From assembly GCA_024336345.1 (NCBI GenBank), contig JANFOG010000006.1:1364001-1428000 (forward strand): a stretch of 64,000 nucleotides of DNA. The letters are read 5' to 3'. Shown one piece after another: positions 12,134 through 23,712 of this stretch. Origin of the DNA: Mariannaea sp. PMI_226. Taxonomy: Eukaryota; Ascomycota; Sordariomycetes; Hypocreales; Nectriaceae. Each line of letters starts with the position of its first letter. The stretch's first letter is position 1. Made by a program: the position numbers and the translations under genes. The notes beneath the pieces are model-generated. The model made no database searches. It was not told the origin of the DNA and was given only the letters and a program-made list of their open reading frames with translations.

Positions 12134-13220
12134 GATGGAGGCCGTGTGAGTGAGCCCTCTTCGCCTACGTCGAGGTAGGATGAAGGTAATGGAGGTAGAA
12201 GAAGGTGTATTTGTGTGTTTAAGGGATGTAGTTTATCTATGGAGTTAGTGATGAATTCCGTAGTGAGTGGTCCTGGTCGTGGTTGCAGCGCACTAGTAGC
12301 CGTAGTCGAAGTGGCAAGGAATAAGCAGAGCCAATGCGACGGGATTCATCAAACTATGGTACAGCTGTGGTGGGGTGTCGCAAGAGGAGAGATAGTCTCG
12401 CAGAGTCGACGCGTGTTGCCCCAGGATCAACATGCGTGGCTATTGATCACATCTAGTTAGTTGATATCGTCACGGGAAGGACAAAAGACGTCAGCAAAGC
12501 TTTGTAGCAGAGAAATGGGCTACGCACAAGATCACGCAAGCCAGCGAGTCGTCAAGTTCAGTTGTAATTCGGTTGTAACCAATACATGTCAAGCCAAGGT
12601 CGATAAAAGAAAGAAGGGTACTTTTTCTTAATTAAAATCACTCTCAGTATAACGGAAAACATAACTTGTTCACATCGACAGCTCCGAACCCAGAGACCTC
12701 TGCTACATAGTAATAAGCTTAATTTCAACCTGTCGCTCTCTGGCTTAAGTGTACTCTAGTAGCATTGTGCTGAAGACGATATCAGGCTAACTGACTCGCT
12801 GGTCCTCCAGGCACCTTGAAGCGATGCAAACGGCCCGCCAGGAGCAAAAAGTTCCGGGGTGGGAGTCAAATTTGGAAGGTGGATGGTCAGTCAACAATAA
12901 ATAACCCCGGCCCAAATGATCAACCTTGGTGCTTGTGACGGCCCCAGTCAACCGAAGCGCTTCGCTGAAGGACAGACAGGACAGGGCTACAGGGCCACAG
13001 GGCTCGCAAATCATTCTCGTTTGCACCGGCACGAAATGTAAAACAGCTGAAAAGCCCTCTATTGCAGTATACTCCAGTCTATAACTCGGTATCGTCCGTG
13101 AATGCGCCGTATAAATTCCCACGTTCTTCCAAAGCTCCGAGGCCCTCTCTTTTCCCGATTTAAATTAGCCATATACCCAAAATCTCACCCGTTCTCTGCC
13201 CCGTCTTCCTAGGGAGTATA
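12134..13220. other. Spacer upstream of the ABCC transporter, 1.1 kb
   Basis: Holds the promoter and leader of the minus-strand ABCC gene and the 3' flank of the MFS gene, which is transcribed the same way. A 111-codon open frame at 12787-13122 has no family resemblance and is not called. No repeats or RNA genes were seen. Confidence 0.55.
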
Positions 13221-14995
13221 CTACTCTAAGCGAAGAGGATCATCGGGTAAGTATTCGTCAGTGTCGTCGCCATCCGTGTCTGTCGGTTCCTCCCGAGAAT
13301 GCTTCTTGGGTGCCTTAACAAACCACAGGGCCGCCATGGCAATAGAACAGAGGAAGCCAACGTAAAACCACGGCAACCCAATCCATAAACCTTTCCGCTT
13401 CAAACCAATGTCAAAGCACCATGCAAGCACTGGCCCTGCGATGAACGATCCCATGACCTCAACCATGCCTATCAGCGCGTACAGCCGAGACGTGTATTCG
13501 GGGTCCACGTAATGTGTAATGGTCGCTCGAGCCAGAGGGCTGTCAGCGGAGCCGAATGTTGAGATGAACAATCCAAACAGGAACAAGACAATGTTGTGGC
13601 TCAAGCCCTGGACCACCGAGCCAACTACGAGGATGATTGTCGCAATGCGAACCATAAACAAGTCCTTTTGAAATGCTGTCATGCGAAAGCGAGGTGACAT
13701 TAAGAGCTCCGCTACCTTTGGCAAGCTGGCGAGGATGATGAGGTTGAGGAATCCCAACGGAGAAAGCAGGATACTGACTTCGTGCAGCCTCCACTGGAAG
13801 TGTTTGCTGAGGTACTGTGATATCGTCGTCGAATATGCTGTGAAGCGTGCGTTCTGCACAAAGAACGTCACCAGGATCAGAGGGACGCTCTTATTTCTGA
13901 GGATCTGGAGCGAGTAGGCCAAGTCATTTAGCCCGTGAATCATGTGCTGCTTGAAAGTTTTGGGTGCAGCTACTGAGCCCTCTTCTTGCTGATTCTTGAG
14001 GTTAACAGTCAATGTTTCAGGGAGGAGGAACAAGGTGGCGAAAACCACAGGAGTTATCACTGCCACAATGTAGATGGGAACCCATGGCCCAAATTTCTGC
14101 ATGATGAGGCCGGCAGTCATTGGGCCCATGATTCCTCCTGCTGTAGCTCCAAATGTGAGGTATAGGAAGTGAGTAGCCCTAACGCGATTTCAATTAGCCC
14201 TACTCAAATGTCGGAGCATCCTGCTGCGAGGGGAAATACATGGACTCACTTTTCTTCTTCGGAGCTCACGTCGGCTGCAATAGCATAGAGAGTAGAAAGA
14301 AGTACAGGAATGCCGCCGCCAAATAGTTGGAAAATGGAGCCGATGAGGAGGATGTATGGCTTGTCACGGATAAGTTGCTGAAGGTCCTTGAGGAAGAAAG
14401 GGCCTATGCCCATGGAGAAGGCTACGCCAGCGTAGGAGAAGATGACTGTTGGCTTGCGACCAATCTTATCAGACATCATTCCATACGGGAAAGCAACTAG
14501 GAGGCCTACAACAATGGTGAGCACATGAAGTCATGGCAAATGAGGTAGGGATGTAGATGGATAAGGATCAGGGTCAATACCTATTACTGACGAGCAGAGT
14601 CCAGCCCAGCCAAACAAATACCCCATGCGTGACTGGATCTCATCAGTCTTGCACTTCATCTCCTCAATGATATCGGAGGATTCATCCTCATAGTAGACAT
14701 GGCAGAATGCGTCTTCGATAAGGCGAGCGTAGGGAACGAGGAGGAGCATGCCACTCATGACAACCAAAAATTTGATAGTAGCAACCAACAAGACGATGCG
14801 CCGCGGCGAATTGACCCCCCATCTATGGAACCTGAATCGATTCTCGGGGGCCGGGTCGGGGTATACGCCAGTCTCGCCCCGATGGTCGGCGGCGGCATCC
14901 TCGCCATCGCTTCGATCGGGGGAATCCAAGAAGGGCGTAGTATCTGGCACGCCCTCCAGCTCGAGATCGAGCGAAGATCGATATTGCCGCGACAT
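13221..14995 (-). CDS. Major facilitator superfamily transporter, 3 exons
   Basis: Exons 14995-14581, 14505-14250 and 14178-13221 give 542 residues. The start is the first ATG (MSRQYRSS); the frame runs further upstream but without ATG. About 75 hydrophilic N-terminal residues, acidic and with Asp/Ser-rich stretches, precede the first membrane segment, which begins at RRIVLLVATIKF. The loop GLLVAFPYGMMSDKIGRKP is the MFS motif A between helices 2 and 3, with the conserved Asp and GRKP. Several hydrophobic helices follow, and the C-terminus is acidic. The overall look is a drug:H+ antiporter-like or proton-coupled efflux carrier of the plasma membrane; substrate unknown. It lies directly upstream of the ABCC exporter on the same strand, about 1.1 kb apart, so the two have separate promoters. 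Joint regulation would be a guess. Confidence 0.88.
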
Positions 14996-17094
14996 TGCAA
15001 TGTTCGTCCAGCGCCTGGATCCGAGGGTGAAGAGAAATCGGAAGTAAGCTGGAGATGGAGTGGCTAAGGATAGTAGGGGTGGTGGGTGGCCATTGAAGAA
15101 GAGAACTGATAGGTCCAAATACGGAGTTGAAGAGTCTGCCAGCCTAGCTCAAGCCCAGGTGGTCGCAGAGTTATCAAGATGAGGGCGTTGTTTAATATTA
15201 TATGTAAGGTCTGCAATGCATCAGGATCTGGTCAACCACATCGAATTGTTGGCTCCTGCTGGCGGAGTTTATTGTGCCCGGATTGGGTTTCTTACTTACC
15301 GTCCGTTCCCGCCGGAGATTTGAAACTACCCAATGTATCAATGGCTTTTTGGGGGCTATGTTTGAAGGTTGGGGGGCTCCGACACCGAAAAAAAATTCCA
15401 ATCTAGAAACGTCACTTCAGGCCGCCCAGGTCTAATGCAAAGACCCCTGCATTGGTGGCTGTTTCGATCCTTGGGGGCAGTCGAAGCCTGCTAGTCAGCG
15501 CCCTCCGCCACCCCCTTGGCGCTGGCGCCAACACTGGTAGGGCGGCTTCGTATTTCGTACTTGGAGTCCAGAGTTCAGGCAACGGTATAAAGCTGTGCAA
15601 TGCGCCGTCACGAGTTGCAGCTCGTTAGTTACCTAGCATCTCAAAACAAGATTGATTAGCATCTATTTACAATCCATCACTTCGTATGACTATTGACTAT
15701 GTAATCTGTACATGGAGATTCTTCACAATATAGGCATACGACCACAACCCAATAATGGGTTCTTTCTAAAATCTGATCTCATCCCTTTCGAAGATATTAC
15801 CTCAGGTTTGGTTGCAAATAGTTGTCACCAATGACCAAGTGAGAATCAAGACCGGGGGTGATTGAGCGAAGTGCCGAGCCACGGTTGGTACGTACGAATG
15901 GATGCTTACACATGCACCTCAGCCGCAATGCATACATAATCTTTGGTCGATCAGCAATGGCAGAACTTACGTATCCGTTGCCCACATCTTGATCCTAATC
16001 TTGAGCATGGAGGCGAGGACGATCTTCCACGATTAGAATCTGCTCTGGCTAAAGCAAGTTCGGGAAGAGTTCCAATATTGACCTCCTGAGTTCGATCGCT
16101 TTTGTGAGGCTTCTGGACACAAAGCTGGATGAATATTAATTCCAACCGTTACTTCCATCATAGATAGTTTGGTACCACTTCCCGTTCTACTCGATTAGCT
16201 GTTGCGGTCAATATCTTGATTGGCTCCCATCGTTTTGTCTAGCGGGAAGAGCTATTGAGGCTCTTAAGCGTCCTTGCTGAGTTGGTCAGGTCTCAGATGG
16301 GAGTATCTTCTTCGGCCGTTTCGGACAGCTTTTTGTAACCGTCGAACTCCTGTTGTCCGAGACTGCCTTATAGCAATCCGTTTCAAAACACGCTGCTTCT
16401 TTTAACTAGAGCCTGTTGCGCTTGCTGTCCCTACCTGAAAAAAAAAAATCCAATTCTATATCATAGACCTAGGTGAACGTGCCTCGATATGGTATTAACC
16501 ATTTGTTCACCTTTGCCAACACACTAACGCTGTGCTCTCTTGAGTTGCGATACAAAAGCGCCCATTACACGACTAAGCTTATGTCATTTCACTTTGACAA
16601 GCTGACCGACCAAATCACAAAATATGTCCCAGATCCATTTTATGACAGCATAACTCCATAACAAGTACATTTAAGGTAAATTATAGGACATTTTTGGTGA
16701 AGAAATTTAACATCATTGAGCTGTCCTTTTGTTACACTAAACGTAATTCGAAACTCGCACCTAGCTTCTTGGAAAAACTGGAATATTGCTTCGCTCGCAA
16801 TCGCTCACTATAAATACTTTACTTTAGGTACTAACCTGCCTACCCGCCACCCTACATGCAATGACGTGCAGTACCTACAGTACCTCCCCAAATCTGAATC
16901 TTCCGGCCTCGGTGCCGCCCACCCGATCGAACCCACCACGCGCCGCTCCGTCTTGAATGCCGAATACTTCTCACTCTCTCCATTCTATGACATAGTTCAC
17001 TTGCTATACGCCACAATCAAAGCGATACAGCTATAGAGATACGCTGCAGCAACCACAATTCAGACCGCAATTAGTCAACTATCAATCAGTCACA
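14996..17094. other. Divergent intergenic region, 2.1 kb
   Basis: Separates the MFS gene (minus) from the PBP-like gene (plus) and should contain both promoters. The part at about 15640-16720 is AT-rich. Near 16860-16890 there is a run of short ACCTAC/TACCT repeats just upstream of the plus-strand gene. Open frames on both strands are short and unrelated to known proteins. Confidence 0.55.
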
Positions 17095-18067
17095 ATGGCT
17101 TCAGCCCCTCTACGCATTGGCTACGTGCCGGAGCACTTCTCGACCCCCCTGCACTTCGCCCAAAGACTGTTCGGCCTTCAGGCTGAACTTGTTCCCTTCC
17201 CATCCGGCACTGGCCACATGGTCACGGCCATTCGTGCTGGAGAGATTGACGTAGCAATTGGCCTCACTGAAGGATGGATCGCTGGTCTGGGAAAGGAGGG
17301 TATTGAGGGAGATGGCGGCTATCGCATTGTTGGCACTTACGTTGAAACCCCGCTCTGTAAGACCAACCAGACATTTTATATATCTCATGAGGCTATTTCC
17401 AAAAAGTCTAACCGCGCACAATCCCAAATATCTAGGCTGGGCTATTTCTACAGGTGCCGAGCGCCCCGAGATCTCATCCGTGGCCTCTCTCAACGGCGGG
17501 AAAATCGGTGTCTCCCGCATCGGTTCCGGCAGCTATGTGATGGGCTACGTGCTTGCTGACCAGCAAGGGTGGTTGTCTCCCACAAGGGCCCAGCCCTTCT
17601 CCGACACCGTCGTTCTTAACAATTTCCAGAATCTTCGCAATGCCGTAAACTCAGGAGAAGCTGATTTCTTCATGTGGGAGCATTTCACATCCAAGAAGTT
17701 TTATGACTCAGGCGAGATCCGTCGTGTTGGCGAGATTTATACTCCTTGGCCTAGCTGGATGATTGTCGCATCTACAAAGCTTACCCAAGGAAGCCTTGAT
17801 CTTCGTGTCAAAGATCTTTTCAAAAAGCTGGACTCGGGTGTTGCCCACTTCAATGCCAACAACCAGGAGGCGGTGGACTTCATCGCAGCCAACCTGGAGT
17901 ACAGCCAGGCGGATGCAACGGAGTGGATGAAGACGGTCAGGTTCCCACAGGCTACCGAAGGGGTCAAGTTGGACATTGTTCAGAACTGTGTATCTATTCT
18001 CAGGAAAGCTGGAGTGTTGGTGGAGGGCAAGGGTATGAAGCCCGAGGACATGGTGTTCCAGCCCTGA
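17095..18067 (+). CDS. Periplasmic-binding-protein-like protein (Ca3427 type), 2 exons
   Basis: Exons 17095-17356 and 17436-18067 (79-nt intron, GTAAGA donor) give 297 residues. The protein has the two-lobed substrate-binding fold of bacterial ABC importers of the NMT1/SsuA sort: RIGYVPEHFS at the start, GEIDVAIGLTEGWIAG, VETPLCWAISTGA across the splice, GKIGVSRIGSGSYVMGYV and GEADFFMWEHFTSK. The fungal family includes Candida Ca3427, known by structure but without an established function. There is no signal peptide and no membrane anchor, so it is expected in the cytosol, unlike its bacterial relatives. A role in binding a small anion or thiamine-pyrimidine-like ligand is only inference from fold. 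Splicing at CTGT/GC restores Cys-Trp-Ala, matching the family; unspliced, the first frame would end early. Flanked by a divergent MFS gene and a co-directional carrier gene. Confidence 0.8.
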
Positions 18068-19017
18068 ACCACCAATGCTTGGAATTGAACAAAAAAACGA
18101 GTACCTCGGTGATGCCCTATCTCAAACCATGACCCACCTCGTGCGATAGAATCAACCCATATTTTGGGTCCGATCTGTCAGCAAGTGAAACTTGTCCAAG
18201 AACCAAGCAAGTCTGATAGACCGAATGATCACTTCATGTGTCAAGGTCTGCAACCTGGTGGATACAAAACTTACCAGTGAAATAGATACGAACAGACGCC
18301 AAGTACATGATTTGTCTCGCAGACATGACACTAATGAGACACTAGCATCATATGACAATCTGAATGGTGTGCAATGCCCGTTCGCATCATGACTGAATAA
18401 CGGCTGAGGAGCTTATAGGGCGCTATTGACAAAGCCCCAACTGAACAAGCTTATTATGACTTGCATCCCTAGGTCACGTACGCAACTACCTACCTAGGCA
18501 ATAAGCTGAGCACCTTATGGATCACTGTCGAAACACCACCAAAGCTTGACGTGATGCATCCCTGTGCCTGGATCTGGCCTAGCACCCAGCGGGGCGATAT
18601 GAGGACTGGGGGCGGGAAGCCACCATGAGGATAGGTACGTACCTTCTTATCAGTCCCCCGCCTCCCACTAATGGGGGAACTAATCTGGGTGACTCTTTGT
18701 GCCTTCCGATGTAAATTAATTAACTTAATATCTCCCAACCCGCGGACGGTCTGGGAGGTTCTCTCAACTCGAGCGGTGTCCACCGTTTCATTGCGGTATC
18801 TATATGTTACAGCATAATTTGTGAAAGCAAAGGAATACTCTGCGATAACGGGCAACACTGCATTCCACCGCATCACTCGCAACACCTGTGGCGCATCTCA
18901 GCTGTGCCGATTTGCAGCCGCAGCCCCCAAAAAGGACCATTGACAGCCCGGCACGAGGCGCAAGACACGGGACAACACGTCACTTGGTATTCTGTTGTGC
19001 GACCGGCACGGGAAAAC
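18068..19017. other. Spacer upstream of the SLC35F-like gene
   Basis: 3' flank of the PBP-like gene and promoter of the next plus-strand gene. A ctacctacctaggca element lies at about 18487-18501. A GTG-initiated extension of the downstream frame (from 18904) exists but has no ATG, so it is taken as leader. Nothing else recognised. Confidence 0.5.
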
Positions 19018-20542
19018 ATGGATGTACCTAGCGGAATGATAAATGAAGACATTGGATCTCCGCGCAATCGTCATCACGACAACGCCGAAGACGGAGACGA
19101 CAACCACCAAGAAAACACAGATTTGGCTTCATCAACGACGCCATTGCTACCGCCCCGATCAAAGTCACCACCCATGGATGGTTTGCGAGCACAGCTGGGA
19201 CTCGGAGGAGTTGCTCGGCGGACGTTAGGCCTGGCATGCTTAATGGTGACAGTGCTGCTATGGACCTTGTATAATTTCTTGGCCAGCGTATGCAGTCCCC
19301 CCTCCCCTCCTCATACCCTCAAGACTAATGACCTACTGACAATATGTTGTAACAGTACATTTTTTCCGATAGTTCTTTCGACAAGCCCTTCTTTCTCGTA
19401 TACTTCAACACATCGATATTCGCAATATCGCTAACACCAAGGTTCTTCAAATACATGAGGCGGGGAGGAATTCGAGGCCTCAAGCAGGATGCTCAGCACC
19501 ATTGGAACGAGTACAGGCATCCGACCCCCAGAAGGAGCACACCGGAAAACGAAGATGATACCGATGGCGACCGATTGCTCAATGGATATAATGGACTTGA
19601 GCCTGTCGCCAAAAAGGTGGAAAAGCTGAATTTCCGCGAGACGGCCGTCATCAGCCTTGAGTTCAGCATGTTGTGGTTCCTAGCCAATTACTTCTCTTCA
19701 GCATGTCTCCAGTACACAAGTGTTGCCAGCACGACCATCCTTACCTCCACGAGCAGCATGTGGACACTCATCTTTTGCGTCTTAGCTCGATTGGAGCTTT
19801 TCACAGTTCGCAAATTGATTGGTGTGGGAGCATCTCTGGCTGGTGTAATTCTCATCTCGACAGTCGACATGTCGGGGAAGAGTGACGAGGATAGAGGCTC
19901 ATTCCCTGACAAAACGGCGGCACAGGTTGCCATCGGTGACCTCATGGCACTCGTAAGTGCTGGTATATATGGTCTCTACGTGACGGTGATGAAACGGCGG
20001 GTAGGCGACGAGGACAGAGTTGATATGCAGCTATTCTTTGGCTTGGTTGGCCTGTTCAACCTGGTGCTTTTGTGGCCGATATTTTTTATCTTGCACTGGA
20101 CCGGCCTTGAACCAGTACGTCTCTGCAATGAGGTTTTTGAATGTGGCAGTTGACTGATCCATTTTCTTTTTAGTTTGATCTTCCCCCAACCAGCAAAATC
20201 TGGACCATCATCATCGTAAGTTCATCTCTATCAAATGTCCTTATTTGTCGATACTAATATGTTTGGTAGGCGAATGCTCTTGGGTCATTCATCAGCGATA
20301 TTTCATGGGCTTATGCCCTGCTTTTGACAACACCCTTGGTGGTCACGGTTGGCCTGTCGCTGACGATTCCACTTTCATTAATTGGCCAGATCATACAGTA
20401 TAGCCAGTACTCTAGTTTCATGTACTGGGTTGGTGCTGTGATTGTTTTTGCGTCATTTCTTATCGTCAACCACGAGAGCCACGATGCAAGTGATGCCAAC
20501 GGCGACAACGCCGAGCAGTCGAATCGGGATATTGTTGTCTAG
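19018..20542 (+). CDS. SLC35F/THI74-like drug/metabolite-type carrier, 4 exons
   Basis: Exons 19018-19287, 19356-20114, 20174-20215 and 20270-20542 give 447 residues. This is a multi-helix membrane protein of the EamA/drug-metabolite transporter superfamily, closest by look to the SLC35F5 and yeast THI74/YML018C group. The first helix ends in LYNFLAS and continues after the splice as YIFSDSSFDKPFFLVYFNTS, the characteristic start of this group. Later segments include NYFSSACLQYTSVASTTILT and SISDISWAYALLL-like helices. The N-terminal 65 residues and the C-terminal 25 residues are hydrophilic and acidic. Yeast relatives are linked to vacuolar or mitochondrial membranes; the substrate is not established. 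Exon 3 has only 42 nt (14 codons), which an automatic gene caller could miss. The start is the first ATG in frame. Confidence 0.85.
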
Positions 20543-20868
20543 ATTGGTCAAGGATGGCGTTGGAACGATAAATTTTCTAATCAGACTTACGGTTATTCGG
20601 TGTTTAGGTTGATTGAGGACCTCACAGCATGCTTAAGAAGCACATGGGATAGAAGATAGACGGGGGAAAGTATAAAGCGATCAGCGTTTCTGGTGCTTTC
20701 GTCTCAAGAAGTTTTGCTCAGGAGCAATAACTTCGGCAATATACATGTTCCTTTTACCTGCGGCGAAGCTCTAACCTACAGCTACGAAGTCTTGTGACGT
20801 AGATGAAGATCGTCTCCCCAACTTATCTCGATGCTCTGCGGGACAGTGCGGTGGATGATGCGGGAGAT

Positions 20869-20892
20869 GGACAGGGACAGGGACAGGGACAG
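20869..20892. repeat. Hexanucleotide repeat (GGACAG)x4
   Basis: Four perfect tandem GGACAG units, with one more copy about 22 bp upstream (20841-20846). A simple minisatellite in a spacer with no visible function. Confidence 0.9.
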
Positions 20893-22025
20893 CTAACTGC
20901 AAACCGTTACCAGGCACGTGGTGAGAGCGGAACAAACCAACTCCAAGCTGAGTCCTTTACTAAGATATTGGAGGAATTTTAGCCAAATTTGGAACGGGAA
21001 CCGTTTTTATTCATGGTGTTTGCGGGCTTGGCAGATCTGCATGGGGACGTTATTATGGATCTTCTTCTCGAGCTGTCCGGGTGGCACACTGCCCGATTGA
21101 GATGGCCTACTCCCCACTGTGTACGTGCTGAATGATTATTGTATCGAGCTCAGACGGGAGATGGATTACTTACATAGGTTATTGTTTTGAATTATTTCCC
21201 ATGCTCTACGTTCGTAGATAGAGTAATCAACTGTATACTATAGATAATTTTAGGCTATATTCTGGGGGGTAGAGTCTTTCCTAAACGCTTCACTGCGTAC
21301 CAGCAATCTATGACCTCATATATGCCACTTAGGAAAAATTCGTCGGCGCACTTGGTGCGATTCGGGTTTAAGGGGAATTGGATAGTGTCTCGGAGCCTTT
21401 ATTCCGTTACTTTGTCGATGTATCGCCATAACTTCGATTCCCACGGCGATTTTGTCGCAGGGGAGAAGAAGTAGTGAGTGGGCAATGCGTGGGTTTGAGG
21501 GATAATTTCTAGTAAACAGAAATGAATGTGCATGTCTTTTGCTCGTTTTCTCTTTTTCCATTAACTGCACTCTGTTTCCCACATGTATCTTGTCCAACTC
21601 TCTATGGCTGTCTACCTTCGGTTGTCTACCGTCGTTTCCACCTCTCGCTAGTAGTTGTTGCACTTGATCCTGCATTAGCTTGTCGTTTGAACAGCGTAAT
21701 CAGAATCCAAGGTTAGACACTGCTGTAAGTAGAGACAGTAGACTACGGATAAGAGGTTACCTGTTTGTTGTTTGTCAAACTACCTATACTTGAGGTTGGA
21801 TATCCAACTGCCAGTGTACGCAGTTACTTTGGGTTTCTGCTTATCCACCCATCATCTCCTGCCTCGGCAAGCACCTACTTAAGGTATTGGAACTCAAGTT
21901 TCCTGCCTGGGAAGGAGACAGCGAGACGTGGTGAGAAAGGAGAAAAGGGAAAGAGAATATATCTTGTCTCCTGCTCTATTGAGAGACTCGCCTCTGGTTC
22001 AGGCTACGCCGCCAAACCTCTAACA

Positions 22026-22039
22026 TAGGTAGTTACCTA
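22026..22039. promoter_or_regulatory. TAGGTA/TACCTA palindrome upstream of the heme-oxygenase-like gene
   Basis: Perfect 6-bp arms around a 2-bp centre, about 200 bp before the ATG at 22237. The same motif recurs in other spacers of the window. A regulatory role is inference. Confidence 0.35.
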
Positions 22040-22236
22040 CGGCGCATAAAGCACGTTTTTTCACAATTCATCTCTCAACCCCTATACGTTTACAACCAAC
22101 CTCTCCTCTAGTTGCTCGGGAGACATTCATTTTTATTTCTTCTATTGACCCTCTACCTGCCTACCGAAACTGCAGATTGTCAGTTACCTCAAACCCTCCC
22201 TCCCCCCTGAGCTGGATATGCTTGGGGCTGTAAGCC

Positions 22237-23712
22237 ATGGATTCAACTGGCCCTGACCCTAAGCGGCCTCACGACCACCATGATCGTCACCACCAACCTC
22301 ACCACCGACATCATCGCCCACTAGCAGAGTCGATAGCTTCTTCAACCAGAGCTATCCACGCCAAGCTTAACAAGCTCATTATTGCTCGTTTGCCACTGGC
22401 ACTTCCCCCTAGATGCGCTGATCCTTCCAACTACGTCTCCGGGCTACTTCATATTGCGCCAATCTACCGGGCTTTTGAAACTGTATGGGAAGACATCTTG
22501 GATAGAGAACACGACGCAAATACCGAACGCAGAGCCTCAGACTCTTGCGACCCAGAACGACCGCTTTTGGATTCAGGCATCTTCTCCTCAGACGACTGGA
22601 CCAAGAAGAGCGAACATCAACCCAGCGTGTGCACACGCATTGACTCAGTACTCCAACACCTATACATGCCTGAGCTTATGAGGGCCCATCGGCTCAAAGC
22701 GGATATCTCTTCTCTGACAGGATGGCCGGACCATACCGTGGATGAACAGATGAGCAACATTGAACAGCAAGGACACCTCGGACAGTTTATTCAGCACATA
22801 CATGAGGTTATTGGAAACAAACCGCATGTTCTCCTAGCTTACTCGTATATTTTATTCATGGCTCTCTTTGCCGGGGGGCGCTTCATCCGAGCCTCCCTTG
22901 AAGCTGCAGGAGAAGACTTCTGGGAACAACGCCCTTCACCAATAAAGCCAACCAACCGTCCAAGCCAATACTCCGCCAGTAGTATCGAGAGAGCCAGTGG
23001 ATTGGCGGATAAGGATGTCAACTCGGCTCCCTGTAGTGCACATGCTGAGCACACTATGCCTCTACGTTTCTTGCATTTCAAGTCCACCGAGGATGGGGAA
23101 GATCTCAAACGAGAGTTTAAGCAACGCCTGCGAGACTTGGAGGAAATTTTAACCGATAGTGAGAAGCACGATATTATTCAAGAGGGGGTCTGCATTTTTG
23201 AGAACATGGTTCTCTTGGTCCAGCAGCTTGATGAAGTTTGTGCGCATGTCGATTCCGAGGATGGCGACGAAGTCTCCCCTATCTATTCCTTCGCAGGGAT
23301 GGTCAGTCCAATCAACGCCCGGCTCAGAGATAGCGTTGATGTTGCAAAGGAGAGGGTGGCAAGGTCTTCCAAGAAATCAAGCAGCGACGAAAGCATATGC
23401 TCCGTCATCAGACAAATTTCAGACACCCGAAGAACTGAATCTATGTCTTCCAGCGAAGATTCGAGCAACCGACAACCCGGTGGCTACTCTCATGTGATAT
23501 CTACGAGAGATATTTCCCTTTGTCCAAATTTTGCCAAATCTATGAGATTCGAGAAGGCTCTTCCAAGACCTACACGTACTCCGAACAACTCATTAGTGTC
23601 TAGGTTAAGTCTCAGCCACAAAGTACAAGACGTGTCGATCATGAGTTGGCTTTTAGCGGCTGGGGTTGGTGCCGTGATTGTTGGAGCTTTCATAACTGGA
23701 CGGGTGGCATGA
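22237..23712 (+). CDS. Heme-oxygenase-like protein, tail-anchored
   Basis: Single exon, 491 residues. Residues 12-26 are strikingly His-rich. Residues 30-230 follow the all-helical heme oxygenase fold: STRAIHAKLNKL places a histidine (about His41) where the proximal heme ligand sits, and ALFAGGR (209-215) occupies the place of the distal-helix motif, usually LSGGQ, keeping the Gly-Gly that lets the helix bend over heme. The middle is a helical, acidic region; residues 370-440 are Ser-rich and disordered. The last 24 residues form one hydrophobic helix after SIMSWLLAAG, as expected for a tail anchor in the endoplasmic reticulum, as with yeast Hmx1. It is much longer than Hmx1 because of the insert between catalytic domain and anchor. 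Likely role: heme breakdown and iron recycling; whether the altered distal motif keeps activity is unknown. Confidence 0.75.
   Translation: MDSTGPDPKRPHDHHDRHHQPHHRHHRPLAESIASSTRAIHAKLNKLIIARLPLALPPRCADPSNYVSGLLHIAPIYRAFETVWEDILDREHDANTERRASDSCDPERPLLDSGIFSSDDWTKKSEHQPSVCTRIDSVLQHLYMPELMRAHRLKADISSLTGWPDHTVDEQMSNIEQQGHLGQFIQHIHEVIGNKPHVLLAYSYILFMALFAGGRFIRASLEAAGEDFWEQRPSPIKPTNRPSQYSASSIERASGLADKDVNSAPCSAHAEHTMPLRFLHFKSTEDGEDLKREFKQRLRDLEEILTDSEKHDIIQEGVCIFENMVLLVQQLDEVCAHVDSEDGDEVSPIYSFAGMVSPINARLRDSVDVAKERVARSSKKSSSDESICSVIRQISDTRRTESMSSSEDSSNRQPGGYSHVISTRDISLCPNFAKSMRFEKALPRPTRTPNNSLVSRLSLSHKVQDVSIMSWLLAAGVGAVIVGAFITGRVA

Larger units (their letters stand above)
20543..22236. other. Spacer and probable leader of the heme-oxygenase-like gene, 1.7 kb
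   Basis: Two co-directional genes flank it. It holds a GGACAG tandem repeat (20869-20892), an AT-rich part near 21120-21260, a TAGGTA-GT-TACCTA palindrome (22026-22039) and a pyrimidine-rich stretch before 22237 that looks like a fungal promoter/leader. No gene is supported. Confidence 0.5.
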
